Shown: piece after piece, positions 23,577-35,371 of the stretch
Position numbering within the stretch: the stretch's first letter is position 1
How the letters are laid out: each line of letters opens with the position of its first letter
DNA from: Anaspis maculata
Lineage: Eukaryota > Arthropoda > Insecta > Coleoptera > Scraptiidae
Assembly: GCA_949128115.1 (NCBI GenBank)
Contig: OX421962.1
Coordinates: forward strand, 8,154,262 to 8,218,261
Direction of reading: 5' to 3'
DNA: 64,000 nt
The notes under the pieces: generated by a model
Databases searched by the model: none
What the model was told of the DNA's origin: nothing
What the model saw: only the letters and a program-made list of their open reading frames with translations
Position numbers and translations under genes: made by a program

Positions 23577-24540
23577 CAGAGTGTTTCAAAAATAAGTGCC
23601 ATCCTTTCCATTCTAAATTTAGATTTTCAAGATATGAACATTGTGCTATTTTTTATTTTTCAAAAGTGCCCCTGAAAATAAATTTGTTTTCTATTTATAA
23701 CTTCAATACGGCTGGGCCGATTTTGTCCAAATTTCAACAAGTTCAACAAAAGTTCCCAGTGGCGTAGATAGTGGGGGTAGACCCCTCCCCTCCCCCCACT
23801 TTCTACGACCCTTGAGATTTTCCAAAACTAACCACACTTCTAGATACCTTGTTCAATTTGCAAAAAGTTACTCCTGCAAAATTTTGATTAGAGGCTCCAT
23901 TCTCGAGATATTTGGGTTTGAAACTTTGAAAAACATCTCAGAATTGCCACTTTCCAGGCCCCAACATTTTTTTTTAGGAAATTAAAAATTGAAATTCAAG
24001 AAAACTCTTGTTTTCTCAACTGAAATAAGTTTTTCAGGTGTTTCAAGTTGATAAACCACTATTTTTGCTGTGAGACCTGAAGTTTTTCAGGAAAAAAAAC
24101 AATTTGGGCCCTGGAAAGTGGCGATTCCGAGATGTTTTTCAAAGTTTCAAACCTAAATATCTCAAAAATGAAGCCCCTAATCAAAATTTTGCAAGAGTAA
24201 CTTTTTTTGCAAATTGAACAAGGAATCTAAAAATGCAATCAGTTTTTGAAAATTCTCAGGGGCGTAGAAAGTAGAAGGGAAAAAAAAGGAGCTACCTCCC
24301 ACTATCCACGCCACAGGGGACTTTTGTTCAAATACGCTATCATTGTTCAATAGAGACGTATTTCAGCACACTCTGGTTGAAATTTCAGCAAAATCGGCCC
24401 AGCCGTATAAAAGTTATGAATAAAAAACGACGTAAAAAATTAAACTTTGAAGGCCTGTAACTTTTTTCAGGGGCACTTTTGGAAAATTGAAAATAGCACA
24501 ATCTTTATATTTTGAAAATTTGGAAATTACCGGAAATTTT
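23577..24540. mobile_element. ~0.96-kb foldback element
   Basis: The arms at about 23600-24010 and 24080-24530 mirror each other: 'aaaagtgcccctgaa' with 'ttcaggggcactttt', 'ggctgggccgatttt' with 'aaaatcggcccagcc', and 'tcgagatatttgggtttgaaact' with its counterpart. The left end is CAGAGTGTTTC after TA. The right end is less clear. Each arm holds an inner 'gtggcgtaga' segment. Confidence 0.75.
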
Positions 24541-24837
24541 TGAGCTGTAAACTATGAGTGCCTATTGGTAACTCTGGTCATTTCTGTATCCAACAAGCAC
24601 GAATTATTGAAAGCCAAAAATGTCCTGTAATTACGAAGTCTCGAGATGTATTTGGAACAAATACATCTCGAACAAAACGATTTTCCATTTTCATCCTCCA
24701 TAATTGTATTTCCGTACCGGAAATTACACTAGTGCAATTTTCATCTAATCATAGCCTGATTGGTGGAAATTGCTGAAATAACCCTTCTTTATTGGTTACA
24801 TTTTTGACAGTTGAATTGTCAGCCAAATTCACTGGAA

Positions 24838-25281
24838 CCACTTTTGCCTACTTTTTGTGCGGGGTTCTTTCAATGGCGTACCTAGTGTATTTGGCACCCG
24901 GGGCGGACTACCTGTGACACCCCCAAACGTACCTAGAGAATGAGCTGGAGACTGCGTAGTGCTAGTGACACCCACCTGTGCCGAATTGGGCAATTTTGCG
25001 CCCTTAGATTTCAGGGATCGAAAAATCGCGCCCACTTGGTGACATGGTATTTTTGGACATATAAAAACCATTTCTCGACAAAGCGGAAAACACTACGAAT
25101 AATGACTAATGCGAGAAAAAAGCGCCGCAGTCGATTTTTTTTTGGAAGACGGGTCTTCACCAGCTTTGGCCCAGTCAATGAAAGCATAATATAGGAGAAA
25201 ATGTTGGATTATCCGTGGTGCAAAAGGAGTCTACAAAACTGGGACGCAAGGCCTTGGCCTTGGAGGGTGCAAAACAAGTGG
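24838..25281. repeat. Dispersed repeat with an inverted partner at 39963-40150
   Basis: About 25200-25280 (ttggattatccgtggtgcaa..., ccttggccttggagggtgc) is an almost exact reverse complement of 39965-40045. Text around 'ggcgtacctagtg' and 'cacccgggg' is also shared at lower identity. Confidence 0.7.
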
Positions 25282-26476
25282 CAAAGAGTTCTTGATTTTT
25301 TTTGTGGAATTTGGATTTTTCGATACAGAATTTGCTAGAGCTGTTGCTTTTTCTTGAAAATTCATAGAAACGTACACAATTGCTGGATGGATTATACCAT
25401 GAGAAAATTTGACCTCATGGGCCCCCAGAAAAGGTTATCCTCTGGACATCTTCAGGGGAAATACCCAATGGAGCATGGTGCGACATCTCATTGACTCCAG
25501 CATGGATAAAAATGCAAGACTTGTAACCATACGTTGCATCAAAATTACCATGGTTACCACTTGGTCCCATCATGGGTGATTTTGTTACTGCTCAAATCAC
25601 TGGAAATTGCCAGAAGTGATATCTCTTAGACGAGTAGAGATAGAGCCATAATTCTTTTTTTGATTCCAATCGGACACATTATTGGTCATTCGAGCATGAT
25701 GTGCAAATTTTTCACGTATATACTTTTTCAGTAGTGGAGGGTAATTTTGACGTTTGTCATGTCGGAACTTTTTTCTTGTACTTGTCATCGTTGAAATGTC
25801 AACATGAATGTATGCTGTCATTTTCAGCTGACAAATTCCAAGTTTGCGTTCGGTGTTTTTTTTCCTCAGAGTCCAGGTTTCCTGAGAAAACCTTTGTTGG
25901 TCTTTTGTTTTCACTACTGATGTGGAAGTGGTAGATTACATTCATGCTGACATTTAAATGATGACAAGTACAAAAAAATAGTTCTGACATGACAAACGTC
26001 AAAATTACCCCCCACCACTGAAAAAGTAGAAAGTGAAAAATTTTGCACATCATTCTTGAATGACCAATAATGTGTCCGATTGGGATCAATAAAAGAATTA
26101 CGGCTCTACCTCTATTCGTCTAGGAGATATAACTTCTGGAAATTCCCAGTGACTTGGGCAGTAACAAAATCACCCATGATGGGACTGAGTGGTAACCAGG
26201 GTAATTTTAATGCAACGTATGGTTACAAGTTTTGCATTTTTATTCATGCTGGGTTCAATAAGTGTCAATGTGATGTCGCAGCATGCTTCATTGGGCATCT
26301 CCCCTGAAGAGGTCCAGAGGATAACCTCTTCTGGGGGCCCATGAGGTCAAATTTTCCCATGGTATAATTTGTCCAGTAATTGTGTGCCTTTCTATCAATT
26401 TTCAAGAGAAAGCAACAGCTCTAGCAAATTCTGTGTCAAAAAATCCAAATTCCACAAAAAAATCAAGAACTCTTTG
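25282..26476. mobile_element. 1.2-kb foldback element
   Basis: CAAAGAGTTCTTGATTTTTT at the left pairs with aaatcaagaactctttg at the right. The ~590-base arms mirror each other to a turn near 25870. Paired landmarks are 'gggcccccagaaaaggttatcc', 'cacccatgatggga' and 'cattattggtcattc'. No target duplication is evident. Open frames in the arms are mirror shadows. Confidence 0.85.
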
Positions 26477-26589
26477 AAGAAACAAAATACGATCAAAAGT
26501 CAAAAACCGTTTTGAAATATTGATATCCGCTTTCTAAAACTGAAGAGAAAAAAAATCCGAAATTTTTCCTAAAAAAGTTCCACGACTTC

Positions 26590-26963
26590 AAAAATTAACA
26601 CTTTTGACACTCCTTCCTTTGGCATCCTGTGTACCATGGACAAAGTCAATGGTGCCCCAAGTCGACATAACGTCTTGATGCAGCTGAAGAAAAGCTCTAC
26701 CAGGCACCATGAACTTTTTCCAAATCGAATATTTTGTCCCTAAGATATCCTTGCTTGAAATTGGAGCAAATTTTGCTCTATGCTTAACTTTTGACGAGCA
26801 GTTTATATTGAAGATACAATATTTTGAAATTGTATTTTGGTTGGGTGGTAGAGCAGCCAATAAGGCTGAACTTTTACTCATACCCCTTATTTATTATTAT
26901 TAGTTTATTGTTCATTATATAGGTATTATGTATGTTGATTGTTGGTATGTGTAATAAAAGCAT

Positions 26964-26993
<30 letters not shown>
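26590..26993 (+). repeat. Probable retroelement 3' end with (ATT)n tail
   Basis: AT-rich sequence with 'gtaataaaagcattc' directly followed by about ten ATT units (26963-26993). A 3' microsatellite tail of this kind is typical of some LINEs. No polymerase frame remains. Confidence 0.45.
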
Positions 26994-26994
<1 letters not shown>

Positions 26995-27752
26995 GATATT
27001 TCATTTCTCACGGCTTTTTTTGAAGTATTACGAAAACCTACAATGCAGTGCCGTTTAGTTTATCTCCGTTGATAAATAATAGATTAAAAAAAATTGGCCC
27101 TCACTTCAAAAAATATGGGGGGATCAAAGGAAAAAAAATGAACTTCTAATATTTCGTTTATTCAGAAAATTTTGAAAATATTTTTTAGAGAAATTATGGG
27201 TGATTCATTTATGATACAAGGTGCAAAAGACAGTCCAATCATTGTTCTGGGGATCTGTGAGTCTGTACCCCGGATTTTTTAAGACCGCGCCTAAATCTGC
27301 AAAGCCGCATCTAAACATCTGAAAATAATCGTAACCAACACTACCAAAATCAGAACAATGAGTAACAGACAAACCAGTTGAGGTTACTCATTGTTCTAAT
27401 TCTCGTAGTGTTGGTTACGGACATTTTCAGGTGTTGAAATGCGCTTTGCAGGTTTACGCGCGGTCTGAAAAAGTCCGGGGTACAGACTCACCCTGTACAA
27501 TGATTGGTCTGTCTTTTGCACCTTGTAGCATAAGAGGATCACTCATCATTTCCCCCGAACTTTTTTTTTATTTTTCTCAAACAACCGAAATATGAAAGGT
27601 TAAATTTTTTCCCTTTGACTCCCCGCATATTTTTTGAAATGAAGGCCAAAATTTTTTCTTGAATTTTATTATTCATCAACGAAGATCAACTAAACAGCAT
27701 TGCATTGTAGTTTTGCGTGATCCTCCAAAAACACCGTGAGAAATGGAATATC
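26994..27752. mobile_element. 0.76-kb foldback element
   Basis: GATATTTCATTTCTCACGG pairs with ccgtgagaaatggaatatc. The arms mirror each other, with 'caatgcagtgccgttta' opposite 'taaacagcattgcattg', 'caaaagacag..caatcattg' opposite its counterpart, and 'gtaaccaacacta'. The turn is near 27375. It abuts the (ATT)n tail at its left. Confidence 0.85.
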
Positions 27753-28010
27753 CCCTCCACACGACTCACACCTGACGCTCACAGGCCAATTTCTCTACAT
27801 TTTTGACAGATACGTAAAAGTGATACGCAACTTCTTTGTAGGCAATTTGATGGCCTTTCATTTGAACCGAGCGATTTTTCAATGGGTTCGCAATCTATCG
27901 AGATAACTGCAAAAAAAAACTTGGAGTGTACCAATAATCCAAGATGGCGGCGATTCCACACCACCTATCGACGGGGACTTTTTACTAGTGCTGTCAGAAG
28001 AAAAAAAAAT

Positions 28011-28320
28011 TGACCGGTTAACCGGTCAAGAAAATTTTGACCGGTTACGGAATAACCGGTCACGGTTACGGAATAACCGGTCACGGTTAACCGGTCAATA
28101 ATAACCGGTCAATAACCGGTTAAAAATAACCGGTCAATAACCGGTTAGAAAAAACCGGTCAATAACCGGTTAGAAAAAACCGGTCAATAACCGGTTAAAA
28201 ATAGCCGGTCAATAACCGGTTGAAAGCCGGTCACGGTTAACCGATTTGACCGGTTATGATTAACCGACTTGACCGGTACGATTAACCAACCAATAATCGG
28301 TCAAGGTTAAAATGCCGGTT
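28011..28320. repeat. ACCGGTTA subterminal repeat cluster, left arm
   Basis: Many units of 'accggtcaataaccggtta' type, including palindromic ttaaccggtcaa. A mirrored cluster is at 39490-39860 and a smaller one at 28820-28905. Such clusters are plausible transposase-binding sites. Confidence 0.8.
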
Positions 28321-28349
28321 ATGGTCCATTTGTTCAAAATCGTTTACGG

Positions 28350-28635
28350 TTAACGACGGAGTCATATTGGTGGAATAAGCTTGCGAAATCAATCCGTGTG
28401 GGTTTAAATCCTTGACGGATTCTTACCATTTTGGTCTCTTTCGATAGCTACAAGGATGTACTTTGGTTTGACCCCATTGGAATTTTTTTTCGATTTTGGA
28501 AATGCCAATGGGCTCAAACCAAAGTACATCCTTGTAGCTTTCGAAAGAGACCTAAATGGTGAGACTCTGGCAAGGAATAAACCCACAGGGATTGATTTCG
28601 CAACGCTTATTTTACCAATCCATCTCCGTTCTTAA
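28350..28635. mobile_element. TTAAGGACGGAG foldback family, copy 2
   Basis: TTAACGACGGAG at the left and ctccgttcTTAA at the right. ~130-base arms mirror each other around 'ttttttttcgattttgg'. It is the mirror copy of 39182-39468 and was present before the arms of the large element duplicated. Confidence 0.85.
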
Positions 28636-29088
28636 TCAGTTACTACAACTAGCTGGTCAATCACCGGTGAATTTGAACAACTGGTGTTTCATGGTAGGGC
28701 AATTATCACAGCGGAGGTAATGCAGAGTCCATCCTTATGATACCACCTATAAGCTGCAAGGCAAGTACACTCACTTACCTATACCTAGTCTTTTGAAAAT
28801 ATGTTAATCAAAATCGGATTGACCGGTTAACCGGTTTGACTGGTTTTAAACCGGTTAAAAATTCCAATTGTGACCGGTTATTTGTAATTGTAACCGGTTT
28901 TGCACTAACTTACCTACCTATGCATTGCATTTTGAAATATGTACGAGTCTGCATATGTTCATAGAAATTATAAATGTTTATTAGTTTGCTTATTTTTTGG
29001 TAAAATTTGAAGTAACAGACGTCAACAGGTATACCCAAGGTAACGCACAAAATGCAAGAGAGAGTTTCAGGAGGGCCGTTATTCTATA

Positions 29089-30004
29089 CAGGGTGTCCGT
29101 TTTTCGAGGCTAAGCATGAGTATCCCGCTTATCTTAAGAGATACAAAGTCGGTTAAATTAGGATAAAGTTGCGCATTTACATGACGATCAATGATCCAAA
29201 AAGGAATTTGACGTATCGATTTTAGTTTTTGAGATATCGTGAAAAAACAGGAATTTGAATTTTTGTTTTCATTTTTTATTCAAAAAACGGTTGAAGGTGG
29301 CCTTTTCTTATCTAGACTTTGTCAGGGCACTTTTACAAGGGGAATTCAAAGCTACCAAAATCTTTATTCTAGCTTTCAAGGCAACCGAGATACGACATTC
29401 AACTTTTTTCTCTAATGGGCGCCATATTGGATTTTGATATTTTTGAATACGATATTCTTTTCTGGTTACAACGATGTGCGACATGTCACTGTTGAATAAA
29501 TGTTCAACATTCACGTTTTTTTTTATTGTCGGTGCTGATTTTGTTCCAAAGCACTCTTTGAAAAATAAAAAAAATTTTTTGCTCAAAAGCATGAATTCAA
29601 CAGTGACATGTGACACATCGTTGTAACCAGAAAAAAAAATTGTGTTCAAAAATGTCAAAATTCAATATGGCGCCCATAAGAGAAAAAAAGTTGAATGTCA
29701 TATCTCGGTTGTTTTGAAAGCTAGAATAAAGATTTTGACAACATTGGATTCCCCTTGGGAAATAGCCTCCACAATGTTTTAATTAGAAAAGGCTACCTTT
29801 AACCGTTTTCCAAATGAAAAAAAAAACAAAAATTACAAATTTCTGTTTCTTCTCGATATCTCGAAAACTAAAACTGACAAGTCAAATATCTTTTTGGATC
29901 AATGATCGTCATGAAAATTCACAACTTTTTTCTAATTTAACCGACTCTGTATCTCTAAAGATAAGCGAGATACCCATGCTTAGCCTCGAAAAACGGACAC
30001 CCTG
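29089..30004. mobile_element. 0.92-kb hairpin element, CAGGGTGTCC termini, TA flanks
   Basis: CAGGGTGTCCGTTTTTCGAGG and its complement are terminal, with TA at 29087-29088 and 30005-30006. Arms of ~400 bases turn near 29540. Paired landmarks are 'taagcatgagtatcccgctt', 'ttggatcaatgatcgt', 'gggcgccatattgga' and 'ggttacaacgatgt'. Same family style as 9959-11431. Confidence 0.88.
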
Positions 30005-30006
30005 TA

Positions 30007-30698
30007 TAGTCTGGGGGCATAGGGTCAAAAAAAAGCTTAGCCGTGTGCAACTTCGTGAAGATATACATATAGAGATATGTCCAAATCGACTCCTGGACGA
30101 TCAAGGACCATGAAAAATTATGATGGAATATTGACATCCGCTGCAGGCAAATATGGTGGAGGCGCCAAAATGGGCCTTATCCGGTAATAAGAAACTGGCT
30201 GTAGCTCGTTTGTTCTTCAACGAATTTCAACATCAGGAACGTCATTTTGTAGACAAAAAAATTATGCTAAATTCCGGCCTTTTTTGAAGGTTATCTGATA
30301 ATCTTGAAACTTGGCAGTATTGTAGATCTTGGGGTGCCCTTTCCGAATTTCCACTTTTCCACTTCGTATATTTGCCGTCTTCGCCGCCATATTGAAAAGA
30401 CAATTTTGACAGTTTCACGGAATGTCGTTTGTAAATTCAGGTATGAAATGAGAAGAGAATTTTTTTGTTTACAAAATGACGTTTCAGATGTTGAAATCCG
30501 TTGAAAAACAAACGAGCTACAGCCAGTTTCTTACTACCAGATGGAGCCCATTTTGGCGCCTCCACCATATTTGCCTGTAGTAAATTCCAATATTCCACCA
30601 TAATTTTTCATAGTCCTTGATCCCCCAGGAATCGATTAAGACATAACTCTATATATCTTCACGAAGCTGCACACGGCACGACCGATGCCCCCATACTA
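30007..30698. mobile_element. 0.69-kb foldback element
   Basis: TAGTCTGGGGGCATAGGGTC pairs with 'gaccgatgcccccatacta'. Arms match through 'cttcgtgaagatata', 'atcaaggaccatgaaaaatta', 'ggtggaggcgccaaaatggg' and 'aagaaactggctgtagctcg'. The unpaired loop is ~200 bases. It touches the hairpin at 29089-30004. Confidence 0.85.
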
Positions 30699-30742
30699 AT
30701 ATTCATGATTCATATCTCGCTTTCAAGCTAGAAGCGCAGTTA

Positions 30743-30884
30743 GAGGTGCGCTTTTAGGGGCTATCCGTTCATATTTGAGTTTTCAAAAATACATATTATT
30801 ACAATCGAGCGGCCATAATATGTCACTGTAATACGTAATTTGGAACACTCAAATACAAAGCAATAGCCCCTAAAAGCGCACCTC
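30743..30884. mobile_element. 142-bp MITE
   Basis: GAGGTGCGCTTTTAGGGGCT at the left is an exact inverted match of the right end. The arm match continues through 'tatttgagt' and 'actcaaata'. Confidence 0.85.
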
Positions 30885-31479
30885 TTCCTCATAGTTTGAT
30901 TGATATAAGTATAAAAATAAAAAATCTGTTGTGGGGCGACACAAAACTTTCCCGGCGGTATCCAGAGACGTCAGTAATGATTTTGATCGAAGTGTCCCTT
31001 CGGGAGGGGGCGATTCGATTCGGAAATTGATGAAAAAATTCTATTTAGTCGAGCGTTTAGCGAGCATCCTGCATCCATTGTTGAGCGGACAGAAAAAATG
31101 ACAGGTCAGGTCAGTTTTCCAAGGTGATGAAATGATCCAAAAGGTAGAACTAGGTAGCTAACTGTTGTGATATCTCAAAAATGCAATGCTGGTTCCTTAT
31201 TGAAATTTTTGTTCCTACTTTAGATATGATGATGAAATTACAAAAACTTGATTGAAAACTTTCACTGCATCTGTGTGTCAAATTTCAACTCTATATTTTC
31301 AATTTAGAGCTTGGGCAGACAAACCCAGACCCAATGTGCCACCTGAGGGCTTCCGATCAAAATCATCCACCCAAAGTCTAATCAGAACATTGCAGGCTGA
31401 ACTTAGGCCTCCGTACCTGATTTCGATTTGATCGGATCAATAATTCGGTAATTATCGTGACAGAACCGCTTAATTTGTA

Positions 31480-32600
31480 CGATCGCATGAGTGGTTTTAT
31501 ATTTTCAGGAGGAAAATTTCCGGGAAATTGGAGAAAAATTATTGGAAAATGTTCAAGAACCAGTTATCTATTCTCTAAAAAAAAACAATTCCAAGAAATC
31601 TGTTCACTGAATAAAAAGTTGGAAAATTTGCAGTTTTTCCAGAGAGGAAAACTCGGCAACTGTTGATCCGATTTCGAAAATTCTTGCTCCAAAAATTAGC
31701 TCAATGTTATCTCCAACTTTTATTTACAGCATGTCTGCACCTAAAATTAATATTTCGTGGGGCCTACCGCATGTAAAAGTTTGCATTGCGTTTTTCTCAA
31801 ATTCACGGAATGTGCAAATTTCATTTTGAAAAAATTACAGTCGGGAAACCGGAACTGTGTCGACTTTGAAAATAGACCTGCACGACGCTCTATCCAATCT
31901 ACTTTCGATATCAGTTGATATTTTCCAAAAAAAGTTGATCCCCGAGCAGGAATAAATTTTTGAGTGGAGTCCTGCTACAAAAGCGAGTCGTGCTGGCCGA
32001 AACACCGGCGAGAGCCCCTCCTGAGTGGCAACGGCGGAGAAATTTTGAAAATTCATTACGCTCATCTGGAGAATGGTGGAAAACTGCAACTGCGGCCTCA
32101 ATTTAGTTCTTTTGTTTTGTTGCTTCCTGCTAAATCTGGTTCCAATCCATCGGATAGATTTTGAATAATTAATTGGTAAAGTTTTGAACTTTAACATTTT
32201 TTATTATTTGACAGATGACAGATAGGACAATGTTTTTAACTTTTCTGGATACAGTTTTTCAAGGGCTTTCAAATGACATATTGCAAGTTGAGTTCCGTGA
32301 GATATAGCTTCTGACATTTGATGATAGTGACAGTTGGGTTTGACAGATGACAGCCAAAAACTAATGGACTCTTTTCAGGAAACAACCATGTTTGTATACC
32401 GAATATCAAGTCGATCCAGTCAACGTTACGGCAGTTATCGTGGAAGATCACAGACAGACACACACACACATACACACCCACATACACACCCACACAGACA
32501 GACATCATTCTGAAAATGGTCTTAATCGTCTTGGGGGACCTCAAAACGGATATATCCGGTGAAATCTCAAAACTTTTTTTCTGCACGATTACAATACTTT
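31480..32600 (+). repeat. ~1-kb dispersed repeat, copy 1
   Basis: Aligns along its length with 54150-55150 in the same orientation: 'ccgggaaattggagaaaaat', 'ttgatccgatttcgaaaattc', 'gggaaaccggaactgtgtc', 'ctgagtggcaacgg' and 'cagtttttcaagggcttt'. It ends in an ACACAC/GACA-rich tail (32450-32510). It looks like a non-coding retroelement body or 3'-UTR. Confidence 0.75.
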
Positions 32601-32639
32601 CCCTCCGTGTTCGTGGGTGGGCCGGGAAAGTAAAATATA

Positions 32640-33598
32640 CAGGTGTCCCTGTTCAACTGTTTGATCACGAAAATTTTGCCAGTGGATGAAGCATGAAAAA
32701 ATGGGCTTTTTTTAAAAAACTTTTTTTCAAAAACGTATATCAACTGAGATACAGCCCTTCATTGTTAAAATTCAAATATCGTTTTTCCACATACTTTTCG
32801 CACCGTTGAACCAATTCGCCTCACATTTTGGATACGTGATTATCAAGTGAATCTTCAAAAACTGTCACTCAAGGACTTTGAAGGATTATGAGTTTCGACA
32901 CATTGGTCCAATGGCGTGGATATTGGGGGACTCGTCCCTGTTCTCCCCTCAATTTCTGCGCCACTGACTATTTTTCAAAAATGCCTAGGCATTTGGACTG
33001 GCAATTAATTTGAAGGAAAAAATTACTCCTGGCAACTTTTGTTAAAGGCTTCGTCTTCGAGATAATTGAATCATAATGTTTGAAAAAAATCTTGTAAACC
33101 AATTTCAAAAGCCAAAAAAATAATTTTTAGAAAACTTGTCGCTTCTTAGCTAAAATAATGGTTCATGAACTTAAAACGCCTGGAAAGTCTGTTTCAGTAA
33201 AGAAATCATGACTTTTCCCCGCTCATTATCTTTAATTTCTTGGAATTGGCGTTTTCAACATGTTTTTCAAACATTCGAATTCAAATATCTTGACAAGGAA
33301 GCTTTCAATATTTACCAGGAATAACTTTTTCTTCTGAATTGATTGCAATTCAAGTGCCTATAGGCATTTCTGCAAAATAGTCAGTGGCGTAGAAATAATG
33401 GAAGATAACAGGGACGAGCTATGTAAAATTTGAGGCAAATTGTTTCAACGGTGTGGAAATTATGTGAGGAAAACTTTTCTTTAATCTCAACTTTGAATGG
33501 CTTTATCTCAGTTTTTTTACATTTCTGGAGAAAGTCCACTTATTTTTTTATGCTTCATCCGCTGTCAAAACGTTTCCGATTGAACACGAAACATCCTG
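32640..33598. mobile_element. 0.96-kb foldback element, CAGG termini, TA flanks
   Basis: The left end is CAGGTGTCCCTG and the right end 'acatcctg', with TA outside both. Imperfect arms match at 'ggatgaagcatgaaaaa', 'caactgagataca', 'ttcaaagt', 'tgcctaggcattt' and 'cagtggcgtaga'-type text. Decayed relative to 29089-30004. Confidence 0.65.
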
Positions 33599-33941
33599 TA
33601 TACTTATTTAAAAATCTTGGAAGTCTACTCCAGCGTTTTGATCTTTTGGTTTGAATATGTCAAATTTCAACTTCACTTCCCACGAAATTGAACCCTCAAT
33701 CAAAAAATAAATAAATAGGTACCTGCAAGTTTTCCGTATTTTCGCCATCATACACAATAATTTTGATAAACATATTTTCAAAAGACTAGGTATAGGCACA
33801 GAATAATAATACAGAAGCGACACTGACCACAAAAATCGGTTTCATCTAGTTGCCTACACCGAATTTAGTATTTCCATCAACTTCAAAATGATAGGTATTC
33901 TTGACGTTTTCTGTCAGTGCCAAATTCGACTAGGTTTTGAA

Positions 33942-34830
33942 CATGGAGGGTATATAAAGGAGACTGAACGAACAGTGAAAGCTGTCAAAAAAAATGGTAT
34001 GATTTTGTGTCGTAAGGTTTCAGTTATAAATTTTACCACAGCAGCGCAAGTGTTCCACTAAGGCCTAGCTGTTTATAGAAACCTGCAATTTTCAAAAAAA
34101 ATCTGTAGGGACCTGTCACAATTTATTCTGAAGGTTATTCATTTTGTCAGAAGTCAGATCAGTAGATCAGTCAAAAGTCAGAACAGCTGAAACTGATGCA
34201 GGGCTAAAATTCCGGTGTACCCGTGTACCCAATGATTAATTTGCTGCTTCAGTCAGCGAGGTCGAATAAGCCGGGGGTTTTTTCACCATTTTTTTATTGC
34301 ACGATTTAAGGTACACTGCCTAATGACAATGGACGGCCGGGCCGGCCAGAAAAAAATCACCTGAATAGTGTGGCCTTCGAAGGACGACGAAAGTTTTCTG
34401 GCCGGCCGGCCGTCCATTGTCGCGACCGGCACCGGCGGCCGGTAGCTCTATGGATTTGGGTACCTAGTGGAACAGTCTGAACCTCGGTCTGAACAGTACA
34501 CAGAATGAGGCCCGAAGGTGAGTAAACACAAAAGAACTCAACAGAAAGTAACTCGAATACAATACGTAGCACAACGGAACAAAGCAGACATGAACGGAAC
34601 TCGATAAAAACTGGCGGAAGACAAGCAGAGAGCAGGGACAAAATCGTGACGTGTGAACTTTTCAAAATGACAACGGCTTTGAATTCCTACATGGGTCTAG
34701 TAGCCCGCAACAAGCTTGCATAATTTTCCGCTGCAGCGCGGGTGTTCCACTCAGGCCTGAAAAACTCTACTACATAGAAACGGACCACTTTTGAGCAGGC
34801 CGTGTAGTCTCCTTATCTCTACCCTCCATG
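33942..34830. repeat. Short-armed inverted repeat around a GC-rich palindrome
   Basis: CATGGAGGGTATATAAAGGAGACT (arm at 33942-33965) has its inverted, slightly changed match at 34806-34830. 'tgttccactmaggcct' occurs twice inside in direct orientation (about 34051 and 34748). The palindrome at 34325-34421 lies within. Confidence 0.5.
34325..34421. mobile_element. 97-bp GC-rich palindromic MITE
   Basis: GACAATGGACGGCCGG..CCGGCCAGAAAA is mirrored by 'ttttctggccggcc..gtccattgtc'. The 28-base arms are strongly GC-rich in an AT-rich setting. Confidence 0.8.
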
Positions 34831-34847
34831 GTTTTGAACAACAAAAA

Positions 34848-35310
34848 ATGAGTGCGGTACGGGACTTATCTTGTGCGGTACGTGGATGTGTGGATAATTC
34901 GTCCCTCAAAAAGACACCTTTTCAAGTTCCCAAAGGAAGCGGAAAGGTGTGATATATACCTAATTTCCAAGAAAGTGAAGGAAGAAAGTGAATAAAGGTA
35001 GCTGTTTTGTTCAGCAAAATTGTCTTATCCACCCACTTCTACATAATATATCTTATTCTTCAGAGCGACAGTATGGCTAGAAGCTCGGCTAGAAGCTTGC
35101 AGCCGCAAAGACTTGACGAATAAAATTGAAGCGTCTCTTCGGGAAAATCAAAATACGTGCGGCTCATTTTTGTGATATGTACTTACTGTTTTCATATGAT
35201 TAAAAGAACAGGCTTTGTTCCAATTATGTCCCTACAATATTCCCGCATGCGCCAAAAAGGAATCACCAGGATTCCAAAGGAAAGGATGGTGAATCTGCCA
35301 TCTGACTACT
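34848..35310 (+). pseudogene. Broken THAP-domain (C2CH zinc-finger) gene fragment, two exons
   Basis: Exon 1 (34848-34948) encodes MSAVRDLSCAVRGCVDNSSL, then KKTPFQVPKGSGK. It has the first C-x4-C pair and the conserved proline region of a THAP domain. A ~115-base intron with acceptor 'attcttcag' follows. Exon 2 from 35064 reads ATVWLEA, CSRKDLTNKIEASLRENQNT, C. One base later in frame come AHFCDMY and finally NYVPTIFP, which matches the THAP 'AVPTxF' box. Breaks are a 12-base direct duplication (LEA-RLEA), a frameshift between the last Cys and His, and an in-frame TAA. THAP domains occur in P-element transposases and in host transcription factors; no catalytic part remains to decide between these. 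Confidence 0.65.
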
Positions 35311-35371
35311 ATAGATTCCACTGACGGAAGACTTTCTCACCAAATATCAAGTAGGTAGTTGGTGTATTTTT

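Noticed and set aside
33942..34010. 'tatataaagg' at 33950 as a gene promoter
   Set aside because: It lies in the arm of an inverted repeat, and no open exon follows at a suitable distance.
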